Made by a program: the position numbers and the translations under genes. The notes under the pieces are model-generated. The model was not told the origin of the DNA. It saw only the letters and a list, made by a program, of their open reading frames with translations, and ran no database searches. A stretch of DNA of 64,000 nt from Ilyonectria destructans (lineage: Eukaryota > Ascomycota > Sordariomycetes > Hypocreales > Nectriaceae): positions 434,001-498,000 of the forward strand of contig JAHEWK010000002.1 of NCBI GenBank assembly GCA_020740775.1, given 5' to 3'. This document shows, piece by piece, positions 44,981 to 57,100 of the stretch (position 1 is its first letter; every line of letters begins with the position of its first letter).

Positions 44981-46409
44981 GATTATGGATGAGCTGAATT
45001 AACCCAAGGGGTAAAGGTAACGAGTAGACTAACAGTCGAAGTAGGTAAGAGTAGTGAAGCAATGATAATGAGTGGAACCCAAGACTTGCTTGAGGGTAAA
45101 GAGCGAAAGGAAGATTGACGGGGGTAGTTTTCTCGAGTGATGAGAATGCTGAGTAGAATTCAATGAGAACTGACGGCGGAAGATGCCAATTTATGTTTTC
45201 TAGTCGCCGAACATGACAGACCAAGACAAGAAAGGCTGATCAGAGCAGTTGGTAGCCGTGCCAGCTCATCGCTCGCAAGCGAAAACCAACGTGCATAACG
45301 GCGGCGTGAGGCTTACGTGTGGAGATGAGCTCCGTGTAAATTTAGAGTGCCCATTTAGAGTGCCCATTTAGAGTGGCCCATTAGAGTAATTACCGCGCTG
45401 CGGCTGGGTTATCGGTTTCAGGCTTCTCAGCCCTGCGACCTCGTGGCCGCAGACGCGCTTCTACCGCATCTTTGGATGAACCAAGGTAAGAGATTAGCAC
45501 AAAGTCGCCGTGCTTACGGTGGGAAGCTTTGCACTGAACTTGGGTTCAGATTGTGGCGGTGGATATTTGGCGAGGATGTTACTCCATTTCCTTTGCTAAA
45601 CTCTCTGTTCTCGTTGTGTATTTCTTCGAGTCCTTGTCTTGACTCCCATCGAGGACTCGTTCTGTCTTTCCCCAATCTGTGTATCGTCGTTTCACACCAC
45701 GATCGTGAAAAAAAAAGGGAGGATGGAGGTTCTTCAGCCTGATCTTTCCACCGTAAGCACTGTTTCGAAAGTCGGTGCGATCGTGGGAAAGGACACCAGC
45801 CTAGACTGAAGGTCTCGTCCCGGCCGGGCAGTCGGCGACCAACTTGGGGCTTTGGCAAGCCGGCCGGGCTCCTGCTGACTCGGCCGGGCGCTGAATTGGT
45901 CGTCCCGTGTTGTTAGCTTGACGCGTGGACTTGGCGCTGGCGGTAATGAAGCCTCGTCTATTCGTACGTGGTCCCGATGGCAAGGCCCCGACAAATGCGT
46001 ACCAATTGTGCGGTAGAGCCCCGCCCAACAAAGATAAGATTAAAGCCCCTGTCAGGCTCAAATAAGCTTGGCGGAACGCGCCGCCATCATTCGTTCTGTG
46101 CGGTGCATCTTAGCGCTCGGTTTCACGCGCTCCATGCCGTGGTGGAGAGTCATTGGCTAACCCCCTGTCCCGTCTGTCTCATGAGACGTTCGTTCGGCTG
46201 TGCTCGCGGTTATTTTCAGCCACTGGCATGCGGTTGGTACTGCGAGGTTATTTGTCTCTGCTCCCATTTTTGGCTTGGTCGCTCATATAGCCGTCTCAAA
46301 TTCCGCGATGCGCGTGGCCTTGTTTTCAGTTTTCTGACCATACTATCTTTTCCTTTTACCACCTGCATTTCACCCCCATCTTACCTCACCAGAGGAACAG
46401 AACTTCATC
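44981..46409. other. Intergenic with 13-bp tandem repeat
   Basis: Three copies of ATTTAGAGTGCCC and a diverged fourth lie at 45340-45392. No gene is recognised in the rest. Overlapping frames on both strands at 45443-46061 have no motif. Confidence 0.4.
45340..45392. repeat. Tandem repeat, unit ATTTAGAGTGCCC
   Basis: Copies start at 45340, 45353 and 45366, the third with one extra G. A broken copy begins at 45380. Confidence 0.7.
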
Positions 46410-47401
46410 ATGCCTCGGCCCAAAACCCTCACTATTCCCCTCCTCTTATCCTCCTTGGCATTTCTGTCGCATGCCCAGGACCTGGAGGAGACCATCGTCG
46501 GCTGCGAGGCGGTCGGATGTCCCATGGACAACTTCGAGCCTCACTGCACCCTGACCAACATCACATTTGAGAACATCGGGCTCGCCCGCATCCCGGATGT
46601 ACCAGATTCCCTCGACAACTTCTCTATTGTCAAGGGTGTCAACATTTCTGGCGCTGGCGCCGATGACTTCACCTCTGTCTATTACCTAGGCACTCCAGAG
46701 GACGTGTCGCTGGATGACGTCCATGGTTGTGCCGTCATCTTCCATGACCCGCCTCAAGACACGTTCGAGCAGGGTGGATCGCACACCTGCTCTGAGGTCA
46801 TCAGCCAGAGCTGCATCGACGCCATTCAAGATCGTGCCGCCAAGGTCGCCGAGGGAGACTTTGACGATCTCTGCGAGGCGCTCAAGGAAGATCTGGAAGA
46901 CAACGATATTGACGAGTGCGAGAACCTCATCGGTGGAGGCAAAGGCATTGGTCGAGTCTCTTCCAGAGCCCTTTCCAGCCTCGAAAACATTGACGGCTCT
47001 CGCAACTCCACCAGCGACTGTTGGCCCATTCTGCCCAAGTCGGCCAACCTGGCACAGCTTTTCACCGAAGTCGTTGAACTCGACGTAAGTCATCACCGCT
47101 GCTTCCCTCCTCTTGAAATGCATGAAACACTAACTCTTCTTTTTCTTTGCAATAGGGAGGACTTAATGCATCTACTGCCTACCCCGAGCTGAACAGGATT
47201 ACCCCGCTGCTAACACTCTTCATCAAGAGCGACGGCAGCGACAACGTCGTGGACGAGACCGTCTCACGACTGACCTGCATCGCAATCAACACCACTCAGA
47301 CCGTGGGCGAAGAAGACAGCGATAACGCCGCATCACTGTTAAGTGTCAATGCATTTGTTGTTGGTAGTGCATTCGCTTCATTCGTGTTTATTCTACTGTA
47401 G
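46410..47401 (+). CDS. Cell-surface protein with signal peptide and GPI-anchor-type tail
   Basis: Two exons, 46410-47084 and 47156-47401, give 306 aa (71-bp intron, donor GTAAGT, acceptor CAATAG). The N-terminus MPRPKTLTIPLLLSSLAFLSHA is a signal peptide. The mature part has about nine cysteines in spaced pairs (VGCEAVGCPM, HCTL, HGCAV, HTCSE, QSCID, DLCEA, DECEN) and Asn-glycosylation sites (NITF, NISG, NSTS, NASTA, NTTQ). The end is a polar segment (GEEDSDNAAS) followed by a hydrophobic tail to the stop (VNAFVVGSAFASFVFILL), as expected of GPI anchoring with the omega site near DNAAS. It should sit on the outer membrane leaflet or wall. No enzyme motif was seen; the family is not recognised. 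Confidence 0.85.
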
Positions 47402-49013
47402 ACAGGGTGCACATCAGTAATCAGCAGTGGATATAGGGTTGCAGTGGGGCTTAGCATGTGTATTGCTTTAACAGATCCTTAGCGCACTTATAGGGCTATT
47501 ACTTTATTTGTGCTAGGACTTAGTGGACGCCTTACTAAATATTAGTGGACATCTCGCTAATTCTTAGTGAATACTTCGCTATAGCTTAGTGGATAGTGCT
47601 ATAGCTTAGTGGATAGTGCTATATCTTAGCGAATATTAATTTAAAAAAAAAATGCATACGCAGAGAGTGCCCATTTCCATCGTGTTGTCAGCAGCCAACT
47701 ACTCAACTTGGCTCAGCTGGTAGAGGCCATCAGCCCGACAAGCAAATCCTTACCAGTACCCTTCGGATTCTTGTTGGAGTGCGTCAAACCCTCCAACCCC
47801 GATACTACTTCATCTTGTCCTCTTCCCTGGCCCAAAAAGACACGGTGTCTTTGACAGTAGTCGCAAATACTGTTGAGCTATCGACAGGCAATTCCATGGC
47901 GTTGCATCAAATTTTCTGCTTGCTCTGAAAAAGCGCCAGAATGAAAAGCAGACCGCTCCTGGGTAAATCACGTACGGCCTCACAAAGTATAAAACAGACT
48001 ATGGGTTTGGCCTTCCAATACAAATCCGGCGGTCGACCTTTAAAACGCCCAGTGATGCCAGAAATCCCATCATCATGATTAGACCAGATACTGGTGTCAC
48101 TCCTTTGCGTGCCTTTATTCAGGAGAGGTCAGTGCAGATGCTGGTTGGAGTGCCTGTGTAAAAATCAGTCCTCTGCCACAGATGCCGCAAGCAGTCTGAG
48201 GACTTTATGTATAAGAGCAAGTGACAGGCGAGTTTCTACCTGGACCTTTAACAACATGATAAAGCGATGTGTTGACCAAGTCCAAGGCCGCCCACGAGAT
48301 CTTGGGCGACAGCTTCGAAATGCACACGGCCTTCTCACGTCAGTGTTACTGTTCCGCCCGGTTTCGCAGTGAGAGTATAGCTGTCGGAGATCACCATGTT
48401 CAGCTGAGCCAAAGGCCAGATGCTGCGCCGATGATAGTGATCACTTTGCTTGCAAGCTTTCTCATGGTTGTAATAGAAAGCGTCTATAGTTGAGAAATTG
48501 GGGAAACGTGCTATGGCAATAGAGCATAGCGTCCGGCTGGTATTATGGCGCTCTATCCGTTTAACATTCCAAGAGAGCAAGAAACATTACAACCTCCTCG
48601 GAGTTAAAATTATGCCGTATGCCGGTCATCCATCAGGGGTACCACGAATGGCTGACATAAATTTCCTAATGGGCTATGAACTCCGCAACTCCGCAACTCA
48701 ACCAGGTGACAATACAAAGTCTATCCGAGCTCACAGCAGACACTCACGACGTAATCCCATTGACCACATATCAAAATCCTCGGGTCTCAATGATTTGGCT
48801 CCACATGGAGTTTTAGAGCTAAAGTCCGATATCTCCAGGCCATCCTAAGTATATATATCTCTCAAGAGATTTTGCTTAGCCTGATATCCCAGATCCCTCT
48901 CGGCGATTTCCCTCTACTTCTCAAGTCTTGTATATTATTACAAACACAATTTTACGGTAGGTCTTGACCTAGTAGTAATCCCGCACATTCCAATAGGAAC
49001 TAATATGAAGTAG
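47402..49013. other. Intergenic with degenerate short repeats
   Basis: The stretch at 47510-47640 repeats CTTAGTGGA(T/C)A-type words; CTATAGCTTAGTGGATAGTG occurs twice in tandem at about 47579-47618. The rest holds no recognised gene. A TGGCTCAGCTGGTAGAG string near 47708 recalls a tRNA A-box but lacks a matching B-box. Confidence 0.4.
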
Positions 49014-49445
49014 ATGGCGAAAGTTTCCGATCATGACCTTATCAGGAACTCTATTGCTCTTTGTGCCGTTACCTTCGACACAAAGGATTGGTCACTACTC
49101 AAACAGTGCTTTACGGAAGACTGTATCGTTGACTATCCGGAGCCATTGAAGCTTACGAGAGGCCTTGAAGAGACTACCAAGATGCTTCGAAAATCGATAG
49201 GACATCTGCAAACACAGCATGCATTGACAACGCAGATAATCGAACTCATCAGCCACGATACTGCAACGGCGATGACCTACAACAGATGTATTCATTTCAT
49301 TGACGATAAACACTTCTTTGTGGAAGGGAGGTATAATGATAAGCTTGTGAAATCTGAGTCTAATGGTAAGAGCGAATGGAAAATAAGTGAGAGAAAGGTA
49401 GTCATCATGGGAGTTCCCCGAGGAGACTGGTCTGTATTTAACTAG
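49014..49445 (+). CDS. SnoaL-like (NTF2-fold) protein, 143 aa
   Basis: An intronless gene from ATG 49014 to TAG 49445. It has the SnoaL/ketosteroid-isomerase layout: an N-terminal helix (DHDLIRNSIALCAVTFDTKDW), then LLKQCFTEDCIVDYPEP, helix ETTKMLRKSIGHL, and the strands TQHALTTQIIEL, ATAMTYNRCIHF, FFVEGRYNDKLV and WKISERKVVIMG. The length (about 140) is usual for the single-domain family, whose members isomerise or cyclise ring substrates, or are non-enzymatic. No signal peptide. No synthase or hydroxylase gene is beside it, so no pathway can be assigned. The start is supported by the domain beginning close to it. Confidence 0.82.
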   Translation: MAKVSDHDLIRNSIALCAVTFDTKDWSLLKQCFTEDCIVDYPEPLKLTRGLEETTKMLRKSIGHLQTQHALTTQIIELISHDTATAMTYNRCIHFIDDKHFFVEGRYNDKLVKSESNGKSEWKISERKVVIMGVPRGDWSVFN

Positions 49446-51876
49446 ATAGACGCTAAGTTGTGAAGCTCTAGGAGGCAATTTGTGTATTATCCACGATCAA
49501 CCCTATTTCTTTCAAGCTGGACTGGACTTTCAACCGTAGCCTTGAGTAGCTCTGAGCGACGAGGCATGCCCGCGGCTATGTTGCGTAACTCATCAGATTA
49601 GAATGTAGGGAGAAACATAGAAGAATACATTGAGCCAGGCGCCTGGGATTTGATTCTTAATTTCGCCAACACCGTAGTGAGTAGTTTCGCCGCATCGTTA
49701 TATATCGGATGCGTCAAAGAAGCAGAAAGCCTTTCAGTTACACGTTGCCGGGGATTTGGATGCACGTATAAAGCATGCGGGAGAGTGACATAATGGTTTT
49801 TGTCTTGGTGTGAAACGGGAGTTGGGGGTGTCACTGCTCTACATCTCGGCTGAAGAGGTGTTTGACGCAGGTGGCGGGAAGGGGTAAGTTGGCTGAGAGG
49901 CGTGTGAATCGTATACAGCATAGGTAAAGTGCGCCAGGAATCCGAACCCAGACTTGTTGGACTGAACCCTCGGAATACGTTGCGGGTTATCAGATGTATC
50001 AGAACGTAGGAACCTTGAGATCTTGAGCTGGCTTGGGTGCCAAAGCAGGAAGTGTTTGATTTGGAACCCTGTTGCTTTTCGTAGCATGCAATTGTAGCGG
50101 TTGAATTTTGCATGTATAGTACTAGTCGACAAGGTATCCTTGTAAGTTAGGGGCTGGAATAACGCGTGGGCCGTTATTAATGGAGCTAAGTCTTAAGAAG
50201 CAAAAGGTGTCAGCTAGCTTCCAAAGACTGTAACGGATCTTTAACGCTTTAGCGAGAAAGGCAAAAAGGGTCAGCCAGCTTACAAAGACTGCAACGGATC
50301 AGACTTCGACGCGATGGCCAAAAAGGCAAAAAGCGTCAGAAGATGTGGAGACATCGCGTGACGGAAAATGTAACACTCCTATTGCGCACGGTAGCGTGGA
50401 ATTAACTTAGCCAGTGATTCAGTATCATCACTGCAACCTAATCATGCAGGATGCGAGAATATTTCTTGATTATTAGGGCTATACTGCGAGGGACACTTGT
50501 GCGGGGAAAGATGCTTGGACTTGTACATGGGAAATTGGGTTTTGTGAAGTTATCCGGGACTAGTTAGGATGCAAGGTAGAGTACTACGTAGCATTGCCTA
50601 AGATTTCGGCGCTCCGGAGGTTTTCCTCGGGTGACTGCCACGGGTAGCAAATATCTGGCCATTTCCTGGACCCTATTTTAACCTAAGTTAAGGCCCATGA
50701 ACCCCCGACCCAATTCGCCGAGTCTATCCCGCACAAGGAAAGAATACAGTAGATCCATGAGGATAGTTAGGACGTCTGTGCAATTGCATTTGAGACCGCG
50801 GAGAGAAGCAGTATAGCCAGAGAGATACCGATTGGTGTAGCTTAGTTGCCCTAAGTCGTCGAGTTACCACGGGCTATTTCCGGACGACATTGCGGAGCGA
50901 CATAGGGTGGTGACGGGTAATTGAGTATGTAGAGGCGGCTACTCAATCTCAGCAGTTTTTGAATAATCTCGATGAACCAAGGACATCATCTCTGCAACTT
51001 AATCGTTCTACGGAAAACGATCCGCCACTCTTTCCTTTGCCCAACATCAGACAGCCAACATCAGTCATATTCGACGTTTACGTCGCACCCGCTTGTCGTC
51101 ACCCGGTTAGTACTATCATCAAATCCTCGAGGGTTTTCGCCACGGAGATTGCCCCCGCTTGCTGGTCGTGCATAAGGTATAGCAACTGTCGATCACTTGA
51201 GGAAAATCTTTAACCAAACCTGGGCATGATGACTATTAATATAAGAATTTTGAAGCAATACCTCGAATGATATTGTATAACAATTAAGGTGATTATTATC
51301 AAGAGGTTAAGAGGTTAGGGTGCCCTAGTACACACATACCCAGAGGGGGGACTAGAAGCTCAACAGTAAAAAAAAAACAAAAAAAAACACCAACAATAGG
51401 ATCAACAATACAGACCATATACCCAGTCCATTCAAAGGTCAACAGTTTACTCAGACAGACTAAGGTTTCTAGTCCAACTGGTTACCTTTTGCAATACCTC
51501 AATGAGCTGCAGTAACTCCCGTATAATATATTTCCCAATATGCGTTTGAGTAAACCGAACAAGTCTACACTGGGAATGCTCACACCAACTTGCAGTTGTG
51601 TCAGGCATGAAGCCAATGCTGAGACGCTCAGATTCAATGCTCAGAACATTAGAGTGCAGCCGTGTGTTTGGCTGTAACGGTGTGTAACATCTGCAAAAGC
51701 TTTAACGTCGCTTCCTCGCCGGCCCTAGTATTTTGACGGCTCCGAAAGTACATGGTCTTTGATCTGGGTGGTACTCTCATGAAGCCTAAAATGTTGGCGC
51801 TCAATATAAAAGGAACCCGCTTAATGGATTGCCACATCGGAGCAAGACGGCCAAAGTGTATGGCATTGGAGCCTTG
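49446..51876. other. Intergenic with partial tandem repeat
   Basis: Two copies of a 38-40-bp unit (AAAAGG(T/G)GTCAGC.AGCTT.CAAAGACTG.AACGGATC) lie at 50201-50239 and 50261-50300, with a partial third near 50325-50340. No gene was recognised in the remaining 2 kb; open frames here lack motifs and splice partners. Confidence 0.4.
50201..50340. repeat. Imperfect direct repeat, about 60-bp period
   Basis: The repeated core is GTCAGC(T/C)AGCTT.CAAAGACTG(T/C)AACGGATC, twice complete and once partial. Differences are mainly transitions. Confidence 0.6.
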
Positions 51877-52236
51877 CTAAACCTTCAAGGTACCTGTCTG
51901 TCCTCCTGCCGTGCATACATCGACCTCTCCGCCCTGGTTTAGAACGCTCTGTTCGTTTGGAGGAATGAACTGCACGCATCGCCCAAATTGATCACATTCG
52001 CCGTCCTCACGACCGACAGAGCATGCTGTTCCTGCGTTTCCAAAAAGCGCACTTCCGGCGCCGCTAGCGAAGTCACCGAAACCGCTATCATCTCGACGGG
52101 GGATCGACGCTTCCGAAAACGTTAATAATGAGACCTAAAGGCGGGGAATGGGGCCCAGAAGGAGGGTTGTCTTACCGGCACTGGCCTGGCCCATGGCAAA
52201 GATGGCGATGGTGAGAATAAAAGCGGGGAGCTGCAT
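51877..52236 (-). CDS. Small secreted cysteine-containing protein (97 aa)
   Basis: Two exons, 52176-52236 and 51877-52109. The first encodes a textbook signal peptide (MQLPAFILTIAIFAMGQASA). The intron (66 bp) has donor GTAAGA, a branch-like ATTAAC and acceptor CGGAAG; a nearer TTTAG acceptor would run into a stop, so the later one is chosen. The mature peptide starts SIPRRDDSGFGDFASG, and its second half has four Cys (TACSVG, GECDQFG, GRCVQF, DVCTAGG). Length, signal peptide and even Cys number fit the loose class of small secreted fungal proteins, some of which are effectors or antimicrobials. A TATA box lies upstream. No family recognised. The acceptor choice is the main doubt. Confidence 0.65.
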
Positions 52237-53359
52237 TTTGATGATCGTAGTTGAGTAATCGGGATGCGTGAATTGGACAAGAAAGTAGCGTAGCAATTGA
52301 GTGAAGAACGGTTGTGATGTTGATCGAGCCTGCGATGTGTGTTTGATTGATATTTTCGAGACTGTGGGCAGCGAGAGGCCAGTCTGTTTTATACTCGCGC
52401 CGCAAGTCAGGGACAAACAGTACGAAGGCCAAATATTGTTTATGGTTATATTTTAGCTGCTCGTCGTGCCCGAAACCAAGGCGCCGCAGGTTTGAGACGC
52501 AAGTTGAATTCTGACGTTCAACCCCGGCGTCGCCGCACGGTCAATGCAACCTGATGCAATTGGAATTTCAGAGGAAGTCATCCCAGCCTGTTTATTTCTT
52601 GGCATAACGTAAGCGGGGCGAGCGGGTTGCATTAATGTTTGGGTTGTTCCAGACCTGGAGTCGAGGCAACTCTGAAACGGACTCCTCATCCTCAGATATT
52701 TCCACAAATGTCTGAAAAGTTAGGTCCTGTGCTACAGCGTCTCAACAATAGTCTGTGCGCTACATCTAGTCGCGAGCTTGGTGCTAACACTTGTCGGTCT
52801 CTTTTATTAATACTGGTTGATATGAGAAACAGCACGGGGCGACAAGATTAATTAATTAAACTGAGCTTGAAAAGTTTGAAAGATTCCTTTTTTCCTACCT
52901 CTCTATTAATTAATTATTACTTAATTTTATAACATCTTTCATTGGCTTTTAAATTCTAATATGAGCCCAACTAAATACTTAGACGCCACTGGAGAAGCTC
53001 TTATCGGCGTAACCTGATCCGTATTTGGACGTAAGACGGCGTTTTCGATGTGGCTGGAACTTTGACAATTTTCAAGTCATCATTCGCTGGTGCGCGCGGC
53101 CAACACACATTCCACGCGGGCAGTGAAGGTCACTTTGTTGGTCGGTAACCAGTCGCCTTGATTGTCAGGCCAGGTTTAATCTATCTGATGTGATTACCCC
53201 ACTCTCGTATCACTCCGCCACTTCCTTCCTGCACAGTCACAGTTCAAAAAGCCTACAATATTAGCAAACACAGCCTCCAGGGCGTCATTTACAATCCTCT
53301 CCTCAATCTCAAATCTTTTCTGCTTTCTCCACGTCATTCTCCACAGCACCGCTTCCACT
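52237..53359. other. Divergent promoter region between small secreted protein and Ras-like genes
   Basis: A short AT-rich patch lies around 52846-52970. No gene was recognised. The TATA box of the secreted protein is listed separately. Confidence 0.4.
52387..52393 (-). promoter_or_regulatory. TATA box of the small secreted protein gene
   Basis: TATAAAA on the minus strand, about 150 bp before the start codon. Confidence 0.45.
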
Positions 53360-54055
53360 ATGTTCACACACGAGGAAACCGCTGCGGTTCGCAAGTATCT
53401 CGAAAGCCACGTCATCAAGATTCTCTTGCTCGGCCAACACGGAACTGGCACAGACAGCATACTGATGCGGCTTATCTGGGATTACACCGAGATACCTACT
53501 GTCTTCGACCCAACTACCGAAGAGCCCGTCTACAACAAACAACTGCGCTTTGGCAGAATCCCAGTCTTGTTGGAGTGCCAGACATGTAAATATAGCGGGA
53601 ATACTGCCATGCCAGCAAGTATGGGTCGCGAATTCGAGGCCCACATGTACGTATTCAGCGTCGGCGATAGAGCAAGCTTCGAGTTGCTCTCGAAGATGCA
53701 TGCCGAACTCGGCGGCCCTCGCTCAGGCGGCATCCCGCATTGTCTGTTTGTAGTGGCAAACAAAACCGACATACCATTCGAGAGTTGGGAAGTCTCGCTG
53801 CAGGAGGCTAAAGAGTTCAGCCGCAGCATCGGTGCCGAGTTGCTTGCTATGTCTGCCAAAACAGGCAAGGGCTGTGGCAAGGATGATGCGAGAACATTAG
53901 CAACGCGTGTGCTTCTAAGCAGGATTAAGGGTGAGGAGGAAAATGCAAACGTTCAATCTGCACAAAAGCCTGCAGATTCAGCTGTCAAGAGTCGTGGTGG
54001 GGCGCTAGAGAAGATTACACAACGGCTCAAGAGTTTTAGGAAGAGTGGTGATTGA
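53360..54055 (+). CDS. Ras-like pseudo-GTPase (231 aa)
   Basis: This is an intronless gene with a Ras-superfamily layout. The strand VIKILLLGQHGTGTDSILMRL holds the G1 position, but the invariant P-loop Lys is Thr31 and the following Ser/Thr is Asp32. The switch II region reads LLECQTCKYSG instead of DTAGQ. In contrast the base-binding motifs are intact: NKTD (134-137) and SAKTG (165-169). The N-terminal 18 residues are an extra helix. The C-terminus is a basic amphipathic tail (KITQRLKSFRKSGD) without a CAAX cysteine, so it is not prenylated in the usual way. Loss of G1 and G3 predicts little or no GTP hydrolysis and perhaps constitutive guanine binding or none. It may act as a scaffold or decoy. 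It is convergent with the subtilisin gene, 139 bp apart. Confidence 0.82.
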   Translation: MFTHEETAAVRKYLESHVIKILLLGQHGTGTDSILMRLIWDYTEIPTVFDPTTEEPVYNKQLRFGRIPVLLECQTCKYSGNTAMPASMGREFEAHMYVFSVGDRASFELLSKMHAELGGPRSGGIPHCLFVVANKTDIPFESWEVSLQEAKEFSRSIGAELLAMSAKTGKGCGKDDARTLATRVLLSRIKGEEENANVQSAQKPADSAVKSRGGALEKITQRLKSFRKSGD

Positions 54056-54194
54056 GAATCTTCATAGATGTTCACTACTGGTAAACGACTGGAAATTGAT
54101 CAACAGCAGAAATTGTTACTCTACAGAAAACAACGAATTTATTCACAAGTACAAATATCTCCTTATACATAATGTATCCATCGCAATCAGGCCG

Positions 54195-57100
54195 CTAGAC
54201 TGGCGCCTTCACCGCGTATCTTACACACCCGACATCAATATAGCCTCCAACGCCGCCATTGATACCTGCGAGAAAGGGTTAGCCAGACAACGCCAACGTC
54301 AGAAAAGAAAATCACAACTCACAATCCTTCCATGCGTCGAATAAGACAGTATATGCCAACAGGGAATCATCACCGAGTGGTTCACCAAGCTTCTGCTCGT
54401 CAACATCGGTGACACAGCCGTCGATCCAAGATGCACTGCTGGATATTTTGACTCCAGAACCGGAAATCTCAGACACTGTCTCTTGGCCGGCATACATCAT
54501 GATATCGCCGTAGTGATCATAGAAGAGATATGTCGCCGTAGAAATACCATCCTCAGGAACGTCTTTGTGATCTGGGAAATCGCTCTCGTCGTTGCAAACG
54601 GGTTTGTTGACTTGGAGAGGCGTCTTCGTGTTAGTCGGTTCTGCAGGTGTCACAGTAACGGTAACAGTGTCCGTATTTATCCACGAAGCGCAGCTCGGGG
54701 CCGAGATACAAACAGACTGGCCCAGTGCTCCTATAGCACACTGCTTGATGGTCGTCGTCTCGGCACATGAACTGCCCGAGGGGGAGGAGAAGGTAGCGGT
54801 AGTTCCATCTCCAACCGTCAAGGTAGCCCCTTTTGTGACGCTCAGAAACATGGAGCTCATCGAGGAAGCGACAGTGGTAGAAGAAGCCGTGTTGCTTGTC
54901 GACGAAGCCGTAGTACTGGTTGGTGATAGAGGGAGTTCACATACAGCCCCCTCCTGTCGGCGCTCCTGAGATGACGACGGATTATATTTGCAGGCCGGCT
55001 TGCTGAGGTCGGCAGCGTTGGAAATACCATTTCGTTCCGCGACATAGCCGGGCAAGGGTCCGACAAACTTGCCTCTTGACCATGATTTAGCTATCATGAA
55101 ATCCTTGATTCCCTCCGGTGTATTGGTTACTGGCGAGCCATCTGTATTCTTAAGATTTCCCAAGCGCGCCAGCTTTACCAAATAGGCCGCCACGCCTGCC
55201 GTCAGTGCAGCAGCTGTAGTAGTGCAGATGTTAGGGATATTGTATAGTGATAACTCGGTCGATTGACCCATTATGGGCTTGGGGAATTACTTACCGTCAG
55301 ATGTACCCGAGGCTGGTTTATAATAGGTCGTACGGAGTGATTCATCCCAGGCATTCGTGTTGCCCTGAACAGCATCAAATCCTTCTCCGGGCGCATAGAT
55401 GTTTGGTAGTCCGGCGTCAAGTTCCGCGTTTCCGTAGACAGCACGATCCCCACTTGGTTCTCCTGGCAAAATGCCTCCAGCAACAAGGAGAGAGGGTAGG
55501 TAAGTGGCTGGAGTGGCCGCTTTGCCGTAGGATGCTGGCCACCCGGTGATGTGGGAATCGCCGCCGTTCCCTGTTCCAGTTACCACCAAGAAGCCTTTGT
55601 CTATCATTTGTTTAAGGATAACGTAGTGCCTCAACTCAAATCCAAAGGATTGGTCAATTGGTTGATCGTTGACAAGGACTGTAGACGATGATCCCCCTCC
55701 TTTCTTGCGATAGAATTCGTTAAGGGGATAGTAGGATGCCAGCAGGACGACTCCAGCCGTTGCGCCGTCAGGATCCGCTTCCATGAGGTCCGCTGCATTT
55801 GCCAGGACTTCAAGATAGACTTCCATTGATACACCACCGCCGCGGAGTGTTTTCCGAGGCATGCGCATAACATGTGGCGTCACCTTCCTCGCCGCACCCA
55901 ATGTCTTGCCGGCGACGAAACCGAGCATCACTGATCCATGGGCTTTTCCGCGCATTATGCCACTGAGATCCGTTTGAGAGTCATCTTGGCGGAATACGCC
56001 ATCATAGTCTGCCACTGGATTATGCCAGACAACTTTATCTCGTATGTCGTCAAATTCCTACTCGATGGTCAGCTATCAGCAATACTGGTTATAATATTCT
56101 CGGGTGCTTACAGGGTGATTCGCAGTCAATCCAGAGTCCACAATCCAAACGGGAATGTCCTCGCCAAAGCTGTCATCAAAGTAGTAGCGATTCTTCAAGA
56201 CCGAGAGGGGCGTACGTGGGTTAGTGTTGGGCCACGACAGGTAGGAAAGCTGAATGCCTGCGTCCTCTTCATAGACTAACTCGATGGTTGGATCGTAGCA
56301 AGGATATTGATCATTGTCACATTCTTGGTTCACAGAAGCCACCTAGAGTTTAAAGATCAGAATGGAGTCGAAGATTAGCTTTTGGAGTTGGGCACTTACA
56401 TCTGGAAGTTTCATAATCTCGTCAGCCTGCGCGATGGTTATCGGTACTCGCCAAAATAGAACGCCAAAGCTCGTTGTGTCGGATGCGACAATTTCGGAGG
56501 AGTCGTTTACAAAGCGGAGCAGCTCTTGCTCGATAATGCCGACCTGGGTTGCATTTGTGCCGTCCAGAGGATAAACTGCTTGGATGATGGGCTCAGCCGT
56601 GGCCGTAGCTGTCTCGGAAACGGTCGTCGAAGTGGCCATATCTTCAATATTGCAACCATACACCGTACCACAAGTGGAAAGAATCTGGGTCGTAGTCGTT
56701 TTTGTTTCAGTCCCCGACACAGACACTCCATATGACGTTCTGGCAATACACAGTTCCGCTGATTCAGTCTCGCACCCTTCGGGCTCCGGCGGGTATGTAG
56801 GAACATTATCCGGGCCAACACTAAGAGTAATGAGTTAATGTTAAGTAGGCAAGAGGCTTATGTGGCTGGCATACGTGAATTTGGGCCATTCAGGCAGGGT
56901 CCCTATGATTTCAACAGTAAACGGAGCTGACGGATCAATTGAAAGTGTCGGAGGTGGCCCGCTATTCCGGTGTTAGACATGAGAGCTCTATTAAATTTGA
57001 CAGGAGGACGTACGATTGGTAAGTGCCAGGAGGGAGAATAATTCCCCATCCGAAGATGTTCCAATCATCCCAGCCAAGGCAGCTCGAAAAGAACCAGATG

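Noticed and set aside
45443..46061. Opposed frames in the intergenic region before the GPI-type gene
   Set aside because: Mutually overlapping on both strands, with no motif or start context.
47700..47780. tRNA-like A-box (TGGCTCAGCTGGTAGAG)
   Set aside because: No matching B-box, acceptor stem or cloverleaf could be formed downstream.
49598..50113. 171-aa minus-strand frame
   Set aside because: No ATG-proximal motif, no domain and a low-complexity make-up; it overlaps a similar frame in another phase.
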